Assembly: GCA_021286925.1 (NCBI GenBank)
Contig: JAJTBL010000076.1
Location: forward strand, 1-7,751
DNA length: 7,751 nt
Direction of reading: 5' to 3'
Source of the DNA: Spirochaetia bacterium
GTDB lineage: Bacteria; Spirochaetota; Spirochaetia; Treponematales; Rectinemataceae
Shown: positions 1 to 5,065 of the stretch, piece after piece
Numbering within the stretch: the first letter of the stretch is position 1
How the letters are laid out: the number at the start of each line of letters is the position of its first letter
Translations under genes and position numbers: made by a program
The notes under the pieces: model-generated
The model's input: only the letters and a program-made list of their open reading frames with translations
Databases searched by the model: none
Told to the model about the DNA's origin: nothing

Positions 1-9
1 CGATTCAAA

Positions 10-54
10 TTTTACGTAATAAAAAATTAACGTAAGTTTTATTTTACCGTATTT
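10..54. promoter_or_regulatory. Three spaced TTxACGTA-like boxes upstream of the MerR gene
   Basis: The AT-rich leader carries three related boxes: TTTACGTAA (11-19), TTAACGTAA (27-35) and TTTTACCGTA (42-51). Their CGTA cores start at 15, 31 and 48, so they are 16-17 bases apart. The first box contains the self-complementary TTACGTAA. TACGT at 13-17 and ACGTA at 30-34 also form an inverted pair. Repeated boxes ahead of a regulator gene suggest an operator or an AT-rich upstream activating element. That role is inferred from position only, and it may serve a gene outside the left edge. Confidence 0.35.
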
Positions 55-80
55 CAAAAAACTTTCAAGTAGGGTATACT
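52..80 (+). promoter_or_regulatory. Possible promoter of the MerR-kinase pair
   Basis: TATACT at 75-80 is a good -10 match. The matching -35 (TTTCAA, 52-57, 17-base spacer) is weak. Transcription would begin only a few bases before the ATG at 91, giving an almost leaderless message. This agrees with the lack of a clear Shine-Dalgarno sequence: only GGA at 81-83 is present. No convincing 19-base MerR-type spacer was found. Confidence 0.3.
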
Positions 81-90
81 GGATTTCGAA

Positions 91-552
91 ATGAAAAAGA
101 GCGACAACGGGTTGAAAATCGGCGACCTGGCTTCGATGTTTGGACTCACCGCGAGGACCATCCGCTATTACGAGGAGCTTGGACTGCTGAAATCCAATGA
201 CAGAACCGAGGGAATCCATCGGCGATATCCGGAAAAGAACATTGTGTATCTGAACCGGATAAAATATTTGAAGGATTACGGACTCAGCCTCGGAGAAATC
301 AAGGAATTTTTCGATCTCGCTGAAAAGGATCGGTCAGGAGCGGCGTGCAAGGCGTTGCTGCTCGCCAAGTACCAGGAAAAAATCGCGGAAGAGGAGAGCA
401 ATCTCGAAAAAATCCGCATCCGCCTCGCCTCGCTCAGAGCGCAGGTTGCGGCTTTGCAATCGCTGGAACATTTTTTCTCCTGCCCGGGCGATTCCTGCGA
501 AGCCTGTGAATTTTCAATGTTCTGTGATGAACCGGAAGATGAAGCACCATGA
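91..552 (+). CDS. MerR-family transcriptional regulator with C-terminal Cys cluster
   Basis: This is a 153-residue DNA-binding regulator of the MerR family, which normally binds as a dimer and twists promoters with long spacers. The N-terminal winged helix-turn-helix is clear: IGDLASMFGLTARTIRYYEE at about 10-29, then GLL, the RRYPEKN wing (44-50) and the LKDYGLSLGEI helix (60-70). A long helix rich in Glu, Lys and Leu (about 92-127) is the dimerisation coiled coil. The tail holds four cysteines, C131, C136, C139 and C145 (C-x4-C-x2-C-x5-C), with a fifth at C86. The cluster lies where SoxR carries its [2Fe-2S] ligands and shares the final C-x5-C spacing, so a metal or Fe-S sensor is possible but unproven. 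The stop overlaps the kinase start (ATGA, 549-552), implying translational coupling and control of that gene. The inducer is unknown. Confidence 0.92.
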   Translation: MKKSDNGLKIGDLASMFGLTARTIRYYEELGLLKSNDRTEGIHRRYPEKNIVYLNRIKYLKDYGLSLGEIKEFFDLAEKDRSGAACKALLLAKYQEKIAEEESNLEKIRIRLASLRAQVAALQSLEHFFSCPGDSCEACEFSMFCDEPEDEAP

Positions 553-2054
553 TTTATTCGATTGATATCGGAACTGCCAGCATGAAGGGCGGGTTTTTTA
601 CCCGCTCGGGTTCCTGCGTGGCTTTTGCGAAAGCACCCATACGCGCCGAAAAGGGTAATATCCCGCCAATCCATGAAATTTCGGCTTTCGCCTGGCTGGA
701 CGCCTTCAAAGAGCTTACCCGCATGCTTGCAAGGCAGACCGCGGCAGACGGGCCGGGCGCGCATGAGCATAAGAGGTTTGAGCCGGTTGAGGCGATTGTG
801 GTCAGCGGGAATGGTCCGACCATCGTGCCGGTGGACGGCAGCGGCATGCCGCTGATGAATGCCATAACCTGGCTGGACCGCCGCGCTTCTGCCGAAGCAG
901 CAGAAGCCAGCGCGGCGCTGGAATACAAACTCGACCCTGCCTATAACCTGCCCAAAATACTCTGGATCAGGCATCATGCGCCTGATATCTATGAAAAAGC
1001 CCGCTGGTTCGTGTCATGTCCTGAATATCTGTGCGCCCGGCTGTCGGGGAATTTCGTTTCTTTTCTGCCGGCCGAGGGTTTCAAGAAAATCATCTGGGAT
1101 GACCAGGCTTTGGTGCGGCTTTCCCTGGATGCTGAAAAATTTCCGCCGTTTTTGCCGCCTGCCAGCGCGGTGGGAGTCTTGACGCAGTCCGCCCGGGCAG
1201 AATTCGAGCTTGAGTGTCTGGCTGAGCCCGGCATCCCCATCATTGGAAGCGGACCGGATTTTCTTGCCGCACTGGTCGGGACTGCCGCGATCGAGCCGGG
1301 GCGCGCCTGCGATCGGGCCGGAACTTCGGAAGGCATCAACCTCTGCGCGGCTGAGGCAGGACTCCGGGACAGCCGGCTTTTATACATGCCGCACATCATA
1401 AAGCCCTATTGGAACATCTCGGGAGTCATTTCGACTTCGGGTAAGGCGGTGTCGTGGATCCGGGCTGCGCTGGGATTGTCCGATCTTTCCTATGACGAAT
1501 TTTTTGCCATGGCGGAAACTGCCCAGGCAGGAGCGGGGGGCTTGCTCTTTCTGCCGTACCTGTCGGGCGAGCGTGCGCCGATCTGGGATCCTGCAGCGCG
1601 CGGCGCTTTTATCGGCCTGGGTTTGCATCACGGCAAGGCAGAGATGGCGCGGGCTGTTGTCGAATCAACCGGCTTTGCAATCCGCGATGTGGTCGAATTG
1701 ATGGAGGCTGCCGGTGCGCGGGTCGACGATATCCGGGTTACCGGCCACCCCGCCAGCGGGAGGGTCTGGAATCAGATCAAAGCGGATATTCTGCAGAAAC
1801 CGGTGCGCGCGCCTGAGTTTTATCAGGCTGAACTAATCGGCAATACCTGCATGGCGCTCGCCGCCATGGGCGAGTTCAGCGACATGGCCGAGGCAAGCCG
1901 AGCCATTGTCAGAACGGGGCTTGTATATGAGCCTTCAGCCGAAAAAAAAGCTATGTATGATGAACTTTTCGGGCTCTACCGGGAAAGCTATCAGGCTTTG
2001 AAAGGGATTTTTCCGCGGCTTGCGGGGAATCAGCTCGACTCAAATAATGCTTAG
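549..2054 (+). CDS. FGGY-family carbohydrate kinase
   Basis: This 501-residue protein has the normal length of an FGGY kinase, the ASKHA-fold enzymes that phosphorylate pentoses, hexonates, glycerol and similar polyols with ATP in the cytosol. Visible landmarks are the N-terminal phosphate loop DIGTASMKGG (6-15), TWLDRR (107-112), GSGPDFLAALVG (233-244) with D237 as probable catalytic base, AGTSEGI (257-263), and the family signature YLSGERAPIWDPAARGAFIG (337-356). The C-terminal domain has VTGHPASGRVWNQIKADILQ (397-416), in the position of the usual ATP-site GGG.S..W.Q..AD motif; the Gly-rich part reads GHPASG, a departure from typical GGGA/GGGS. Start ATG 549 overlaps the regulator's stop, with GGAAG at 534-538 as ribosome site. 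The substrate cannot be assigned: the signature resembles xylulokinase/gluconokinase relatives, but no isomerase, epimerase or sugar transporter is next to it. Confidence 0.9.
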   Translation: MIYSIDIGTASMKGGFFTRSGSCVAFAKAPIRAEKGNIPPIHEISAFAWLDAFKELTRMLARQTAADGPGAHEHKRFEPVEAIVVSGNGPTIVPVDGSGMPLMNAITWLDRRASAEAAEASAALEYKLDPAYNLPKILWIRHHAPDIYEKARWFVSCPEYLCARLSGNFVSFLPAEGFKKIIWDDQALVRLSLDAEKFPPFLPPASAVGVLTQSARAEFELECLAEPGIPIIGSGPDFLAALVGTAAIEPGRACDRAGTSEGINLCAAEAGLRDSRLLYMPHIIKPYWNISGVISTSGKAVSWIRAALGLSDLSYDEFFAMAETAQAGAGGLLFLPYLSGERAPIWDPAARGAFIGLGLHHGKAEMARAVVESTGFAIRDVVELMEAAGARVDDIRVTGHPASGRVWNQIKADILQKPVRAPEFYQAELIGNTCMALAAMGEFSDMAEASRAIVRTGLVYEPSAEKKAMYDELFGLYRESYQALKGIFPRLAGNQLDSNNA

Positions 2055-2088
2055 ACGACGCCAGGAGGATTTTCCCGCGGCTTGCGGG
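2005..2088 (+). repeat. Near-identical 22-base direct repeat across the kinase stop
   Basis: Bases 2005-2026, inside the last kinase codons, and 2067-2088, just after its stop, match at 21 of 22 positions. Both start GGATTTT and end CCGCGGCTTGCGGG; the only difference is T2012 against C2074. The 62-base offset is not a multiple of three, so the second copy is not a repeated protein segment. The copies are probably a local duplication or members of a dispersed palindromic element. Confidence 0.8.
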
Positions 2089-2094
2089 AGCGTC
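2057..2094 (+). terminator. Hairpin directly after the kinase stop, possible 3' end structure
   Basis: GACGC (2057-2061) pairs with GCGTC (2090-2094), and TCCCGC (2073-2078) pairs with GCGGGA (2084-2089) around loop GGCTT. The 3' arm is continuous. The 5' arm has an 11-base bulge (2062-2072) that contains a perfect AGGAGG (2063-2068). The structure begins three bases after the TAG stop and would cap the MerR-kinase transcript. There is no downstream U-run, so it is not a canonical intrinsic terminator; an mRNA-stabilising or structured-repeat role is equally possible. Confidence 0.45.
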
Positions 2095-2162
2095 TGTGTT
2101 GCAAGGCATTCCTCTGAAATCATCGCCGCCGCGAGCGCCTGAAGCCAAAGTCCGTCACCAGA

Positions 2163-2195
2163 ATCTAACGCTCAATTCCGCTGGATGCGTTTGAT
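2163..2195. repeat. Inverted repeat in the kinase-pduL gap
   Basis: ATCTAACGC (2163-2171) and GCGTTTGAT (2187-2195) pair at 8 of 9 positions, with a T2166/T2192 mismatch. Inside, TCC (2177-2179) and GGA (2183-2185) can extend the helix around GCT. The outer ends resemble the ATCTAAC and GTTRRRY core boxes of integron attC sites, but the element is too short and the second box departs from the consensus. Best described as a hairpin of unknown role. Confidence 0.5.
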
Positions 2196-2258
2196 ACACA
2201 GCGTCCTCCGAAATACTCCGTTTTCTTCCTTTTTATTGGCGCTGCTGCCGCGGCACCC

Positions 2259-2287
2259 TTGACCCTTTTTGAAAGTCGGTCTACTTT
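2259..2287 (+). promoter_or_regulatory. Weak promoter candidate for the pduL unit
   Basis: TTGACC (2259-2264) is a 5/6 match to a -35 box. With a 17-base spacer the -10 position is TACTTT (2282-2287), only a 3/6 match. It lies about 100 bases ahead of the pduL start. A promoter is expected somewhere in this gap, but this particular site is only a candidate. Confidence 0.3.
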
Positions 2288-2339
2288 TATCCATATCTGG
2301 AGCTTGGAAAAGCCCCTCACCCATGTGTCATTGAAAACC

Positions 2340-2357
2340 CGGGATGTATCAATCCCG
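2340..2357. promoter_or_regulatory. Dyad upstream of the pduL ribosome site
   Basis: CGGGAT (2340-2345) and ATCCCG (2352-2357) are perfect inverted 6-base arms around GTATCA. The dyad ends 19 bases before the Shine-Dalgarno sequence of pduL. It could be an operator or a leader hairpin; nothing in the window identifies the binding protein. Confidence 0.4.
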
Positions 2358-2376
2358 CCCGTCAAACTATCTTTTC

Positions 2377-2383
2377 AGGAGGG
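2377..2383 (+). promoter_or_regulatory. Shine-Dalgarno site fixing the pduL start
   Basis: AGGAGGG lies 5 bases before ATG 2389. The same frame has an earlier ATG at 2344, but it has no ribosome site and would add 15 residues unlike the family. This decides for 2389. Confidence 0.8.
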
Positions 2384-2388
2384 CAGCA

Positions 2389-2970
2389 ATGCCGGAAACC
2401 AAAGTACTTGTCAATTTATCCAATCGCCACATCCATCTTTCCCGTGAAGATGTCGAAGCGCTGTTCGGAAAGGGCTATCAGCTGACCAAGACCAAGGATC
2501 TTATGCAGCCGGGGCAGTTCGCCTGCGCGGAAACGGTCACTATCAAGGGACCGAAGGGCGCCTTTGAGGGCGTCAGGATTCTGGGGCCTGAAAGAAAGGA
2601 AACTCAATGTGAAATTCTGGCCAGCGATCAGTTCAAGCTGGGCGTTCCCGGATGCCCGGTCAGAGAATCCGGTCAGCTCGACGGCAGTGCGCCCTTTGAA
2701 ATTATTGGGCCGGCCGGCTCCGTCAAAAAGGACAAAGGCCTGATCGTCGCCATGCGCCATATTCACTTCGATCCGGAATCAGCACAGCGATTCGGCGTGG
2801 TAGACAAGCAGAAGGTCAGCCTCAAGGTTGGCGGAGAGCGGGGAGCCGTTTTCCTGAATGTAGTCTGCCGGGTCAATCCTGCCTACGCGCTTGAGTGCCA
2901 TCTCGATTTTGATGAAGGCAATGCGGTCGGCATCGCAAGCGGCGCCATCGGCGAGATTGTCACGCTGTAA
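2389..2970 (+). CDS. pduL: PduL-type phosphate acyltransferase (phosphotransacylase)
   Basis: This 193-residue enzyme belongs to the PduL family, which transfers acyl groups between CoA and phosphate (acetyl-CoA or propanoyl-CoA to the acyl phosphate) and is unrelated to Pta. The two repeated beta-barrel domains each carry the metal-binding His motif: NRHIHLS at 12-18 and RHIHFDP at 123-129. Other family blocks are QPGQFACAETV (40-50), GPKGAFEGVRILGP (54-67), PVRESGQLDGS (90-100, holding a conserved Arg) and LECHLDFDEGNA (168-179). The protein begins almost at the first domain, without the N-terminal extension that targets PduL into microcompartments, and no shell genes are nearby. A cytosolic role in fermentative acyl-phosphate formation with an acetate or propionate kinase is therefore likely (inference). 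Oddities are the extra cysteines C46, C74, C89, C160 and C170. The UPRT-like gene follows after 57 bases, so the two may share a transcript. Confidence 0.93.
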   Translation: MPETKVLVNLSNRHIHLSREDVEALFGKGYQLTKTKDLMQPGQFACAETVTIKGPKGAFEGVRILGPERKETQCEILASDQFKLGVPGCPVRESGQLDGSAPFEIIGPAGSVKKDKGLIVAMRHIHFDPESAQRFGVVDKQKVSLKVGGERGAVFLNVVCRVNPAYALECHLDFDEGNAVGIASGAIGEIVTL

Positions 2971-2980
2971 GATTGGCTGG

Positions 2981-2996
2981 TGCGGGCAATTCCGCA
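2981..2996 (+). other. Small hairpin between pduL and the UPRT-like gene
   Basis: TGCGG (2981-2985) and CCGCA (2992-2996) pair around GCAATT, 10 bases after the pduL stop. Only AATTT follows, so it is at most a weak terminator or attenuator, and read-through into the next gene is expected. Confidence 0.35.
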
Positions 2997-3015
2997 ATTT
3001 CATGAGTTTTAAGAA

Positions 3016-3030
3016 AAGGAAGACGGCGTG
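3016..3030 (+). promoter_or_regulatory. Ribosome site and GTG start of the UPRT-like gene
   Basis: AAGGAAG (3016-3022) stands 5 bases before GTG 3028-3030. No ATG start in this frame lies nearby, so the GTG start is preferred. Confidence 0.7.
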
Positions 3031-4092
3031 AGCAAGATTATTCTGAAAGCACAGGATCTGGACGGGCTTTTAACGGAAAAAGACAACGAATATCTGGCAC
3101 GGATGGACAGCCTTTACCGGCAGGCCATGGTGTCCTTCAATATTCTTTCCACCACCAGGTCGGAACGAGAACAGAAAAAAGAGGAAAGTTCACTCATCGA
3201 GCTCTATAACACGATGGGAAGCCTGATGCAGGAGATCTGCGCCGAGGAGCCCCGAATTCAGGTCTATTCCTTTACAACTCCGCAGGAAAATCATGGGGAA
3301 GCTTCACGCCTCATTGCGAAGCTGCGCGATATAAAAACCGGACGCCAGGAATTCGTGTACTACATCCAGCGCGCGTTTGAACTTTTGTTCAATCTTGCCT
3401 ATGGCGGCGCCGGCAGTGTCAACAAAAACTACCTCATTGTAAAAACGCCCGTCGATATTCCCGTTCAGAATTTTGCGGTTCATAAAATTCCGAATGTCGA
3501 TGAACAGCTGGAAAACACTGTTATGTGTGTCATGCTGAGGGGCGCCTTGCTGCCGTCCATGATCATTTCCAAGGAAATCCAGGAATATTCGTGAAAAGGC
3601 TATCTGACGCCTTTTGCGCTTTTCAAGATCAAGCGGGATGATACCAAGAGCGAAAATACCATGGAATACATTCTTGACCTGGATCGCTCCTATTTCAACC
3701 TGGCGGAGCTGGATGGCAAGGATCTGCTGTTCGCTGACCCCATGAACGCGACAGGCGGCTCGCTGGTGACGGTTGTCAAATATCTGCTCGAGCAGGGTAT
3801 CAAACCGCGATCGGTCAAATTTTTCAATGTCATTTCGGCATTGAAAGGAAGCCTGCGGATTATCCGGGCGCTCGATAATATTACCATGTACACCCTGTGG
3901 ATGGATCCGGTGCTCAACGAGCGGGCTTACATAATGCCGGGACTCGGCGACGCCGGCGACCGGATCAACGGCAAGGATGAAGATGAGCATCCCCGCGACA
4001 TGATCAGGCTGGTCGCCGATTATGGAACGAACATTACGGGGCTCTATCGTTCTCAGCTTCGAATTATCGAAGAAACCGTGCTCCACCATTAA
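3028..4092 (+). CDS. Uracil phosphoribosyltransferase-like protein interrupted by one in-frame TGA
   Basis: UPRT makes UMP from uracil and PRPP in pyrimidine salvage. A single frame of 354 codons runs from GTG 3028 to TAA 4090-4092, broken only by TGA at codon 189 (3592-3594). The first half (1-188) has an extra N-terminal region of about 130 residues that E. coli Upp lacks, then PVQNFAVHKIPNVDE (145-159) and VMLRGALLPSMI (168-179), matching the VPILRAGLG segment of Upp. After the TGA the frame continues KGYLTPFALFKIKRDD, then the PRPP loop DPMNATGGS (237-245) and the uracil-site block PGLGDAGDR (304-312). Neither half alone could form the active site. The first ATG after the TGA (3661) has no ribosome site and would lose conserved-looking residues. 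Without recoding this is a 188-residue fragment or a pseudogene; with read-through it is full length. Family assignment is firm, expression state open. Confidence 0.85.
3592..3594 (+). other. In-frame TGA within the UPRT-like frame
   Basis: The codon lies between TCG (Ser188) and AAA (Lys190). It is one base away from TGG (Trp), TGC/TGT (Cys), TCA (Ser), CGA/AGA (Arg), GGA (Gly) and TTA (Leu), so a point mutation or base error is possible. No other stop or frameshift occurs in 1,065 bases. Selenocysteine insertion would require a downstream SECIS and the sel genes, neither of which is shown here. Confidence 0.9.
3594..3615 (+). other. Inverted repeat beginning on the TGA
   Basis: AAAAGGC (3594-3600) and GCCTTTT (3609-3615) form a perfect 7-base stem with loop TATCTGAC. 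It looks like a weak bidirectional terminator or a recoding structure. Its apical loop begins only 6 bases after the TGA, nearer than the roughly 16-37 bases usual for bacterial SECIS. A ribosome decoding the TGA would already have melted the stem. Confidence 0.5.
3617..3635 (+). other. Second small hairpin downstream of the TGA
   Basis: CGCTT (3617-3621) and AAGCG (3631-3635) pair around a 9-base loop, TTCAAGATC. The loop starts 27 bases after the TGA, a distance allowed for bacterial SECIS elements. The first two loop bases are T and the stem is only 5 pairs, so the usual early-loop G is missing. Weak candidate. Confidence 0.25.
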
Positions 4093-4097
4093 TCTGC

Positions 4098-5018
4098 ATG
4101 ATGCTGATTGAACCAGGCGAGTACGCGGTAGTCTTTAGCGGCCTCGATATCCTTGTGCCCCTGCGGAAAGCGGGGGAGGATTTCGAGGCTGTGTTGTTTT
4201 CGGAGACCGAACCTTTCAGCCGCCTTGCTTGGCTTTTCCCGGATGACGATCCAGCTGCTGATGCAGCGGGCGAAGCGCTTTCCGCGGCGCTCATTGAAAC
4301 GCTTTCCGCGCACGGCACTTCACGGATACCAACTGCCCGTTTCCAGCATGGGCCGTTCCGCTATGTTTCTCTGAGCCTCGATGACGCTGTCGCTGAGCAG
4401 CTGCCGCAAATCTTGCATTTTGAACGATTCCCAGTCAGACAGATGCTCTCGCTGGTGTCGCAGGAAGCCGCGCGGTTTATGCTGAAAGCCCAGGCCCATG
4501 CGCATTGGGCTGAGGTGTCCAGATACTGCGGAGCTTGCGGAAGTCCGCTGTTTGCAGGACATGAGCATGGAGATCCGGGCGGGAAGTACTGCCCCGCCTG
4601 CAAACGCTTTTTCTTCCCCAAAATTTCGCCTGCCGTCATTGTCCTGATCCATAAAGGCGATTCCATCCTGCTCGCACACAACCGGAAATTTACGGCAGGA
4701 CGCTTCGGCCTGATCGCAGGTTTTGTCGAACTGGGGGAAACCCTCGAGGAGACAGTCCATCGCGAAGTGATGGAAGAAGCCGGCATCGAAATAAAAAATC
4801 TACGCTATGTCAAATCCCAGCCGTGGCCGTTTCCCGATTCTCTGATGCTCGCCTTTGAAGCGGACTACAAATCCGGCACAGCAAGACCTGATGGCTTGGA
4901 AATCGACCAGCTGGGCTGGTTTACCAGGCAGACACTCCCCGAAATCCCTCCGAAAGGCAGTGTTGCACGTTCTCTCATAGAGCGCTATCTTCAAGCCGCA
5001 AGCGCAGGAAAACCGTAG
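4098..5018 (+). CDS. nudC: NudC-type NADH pyrophosphatase (zinc-ribbon NUDIX hydrolase)
   Basis: This 306-residue NUDIX enzyme hydrolyses NADH/NAD(+) to NMN(H) and AMP; family members can also remove NAD caps from RNA 5' ends. Domain order is a divergent N-terminal domain (1-125), a four-Cys zinc ribbon (C144, C147, C165, C168), then the NUDIX domain from about 175. The NUDIX box G-x5-E-x7-REVMEEAGI is complete at 208-230, with the metal-binding Glu pair E226/E227. The NudC-defining SQPWPFP follows at 240-246, which separates it from other NUDIX enzymes. The start lies 5 bases after the UPRT-like stop, and no Shine-Dalgarno sequence is visible ahead of ATG 4098 (or the adjacent ATG 4101). Translation therefore probably depends on ribosomes finishing the upstream frame, which bears on whether the TGA there is read through. 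No terminator is obvious after its TAG. Confidence 0.93.
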   Translation: MMLIEPGEYAVVFSGLDILVPLRKAGEDFEAVLFSETEPFSRLAWLFPDDDPAADAAGEALSAALIETLSAHGTSRIPTARFQHGPFRYVSLSLDDAVAEQLPQILHFERFPVRQMLSLVSQEAARFMLKAQAHAHWAEVSRYCGACGSPLFAGHEHGDPGGKYCPACKRFFFPKISPAVIVLIHKGDSILLAHNRKFTAGRFGLIAGFVELGETLEETVHREVMEEAGIEIKNLRYVKSQPWPFPDSLMLAFEADYKSGTARPDGLEIDQLGWFTRQTLPEIPPKGSVARSLIERYLQAASAGKP

Positions 5019-5065
5019 GAAAAACCCGGACTGGCAACGAATCAGCCAAAAGCTTGATCTCTGCC

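Larger units (their letters stand above)
2055..2388. other. 334-base intergenic region between kinase and PduL genes
   Basis: No credible gene was found. The short frames here (plus 2259-2447, minus 2165-2365) lack ribosome sites and recognisable domains, and the plus frame runs into pduL. The region holds the post-stop hairpin (2057-2094), an inverted repeat (2163-2195), a perfect 10-base palindrome TGCCGCGGCA (2246-2255), a pyrimidine-rich run (2218-2236), a weak promoter candidate (2259-2287) and a dyad (2340-2357). Its length suggests that pduL begins its own transcription unit, or that the gap holds a remnant element. Confidence 0.7.

Noticed and set aside
276..977. Long minus-strand frame opposite the MerR and kinase genes
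   Set aside because: A shadow of two clear family members on the plus strand; no domain or ribosome site of its own.
2163..2195. Integron attC site
   Set aside because: Only 33 bases long, the second core box is imperfect, the paired inner L boxes are missing, and no integrase or cassette is nearby.
2165..2365. Minus-strand 66-residue open frame in the intergenic gap
   Set aside because: No ribosome site, no recognisable domain and an Ala run from the palindromic GC-rich stretch; most likely chance, or a relic of a repeated element.
2344..2388. Longer pduL start at ATG 2344
   Set aside because: No Shine-Dalgarno sequence precedes it, the added 15 residues do not look like the family, and the strong AGGAGGG site lies inside this stretch, directly before ATG 2389.
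3594..3615. True rho-independent terminator ending a 188-residue gene
   Set aside because: Only three GC pairs with a loose 8-base loop and a short broken T-run. The same frame continues for 165 codons with the essential catalytic motifs.
3304..4089. 261-residue minus-strand frame opposite the UPRT-like gene
   Set aside because: The plus strand carries recognisable UPRT motifs over the same bases; the minus reading shows no domain and is a codon-bias shadow.
3661..4092. Second half of the UPRT-like frame as an independent 143-residue gene starting at ATG 3661
   Set aside because: There is no ribosome site, and it lacks the first catalytic segment. The 22 codons between the TGA and this ATG read as conserved-looking protein in the same frame. 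Best kept as part of one interrupted frame.
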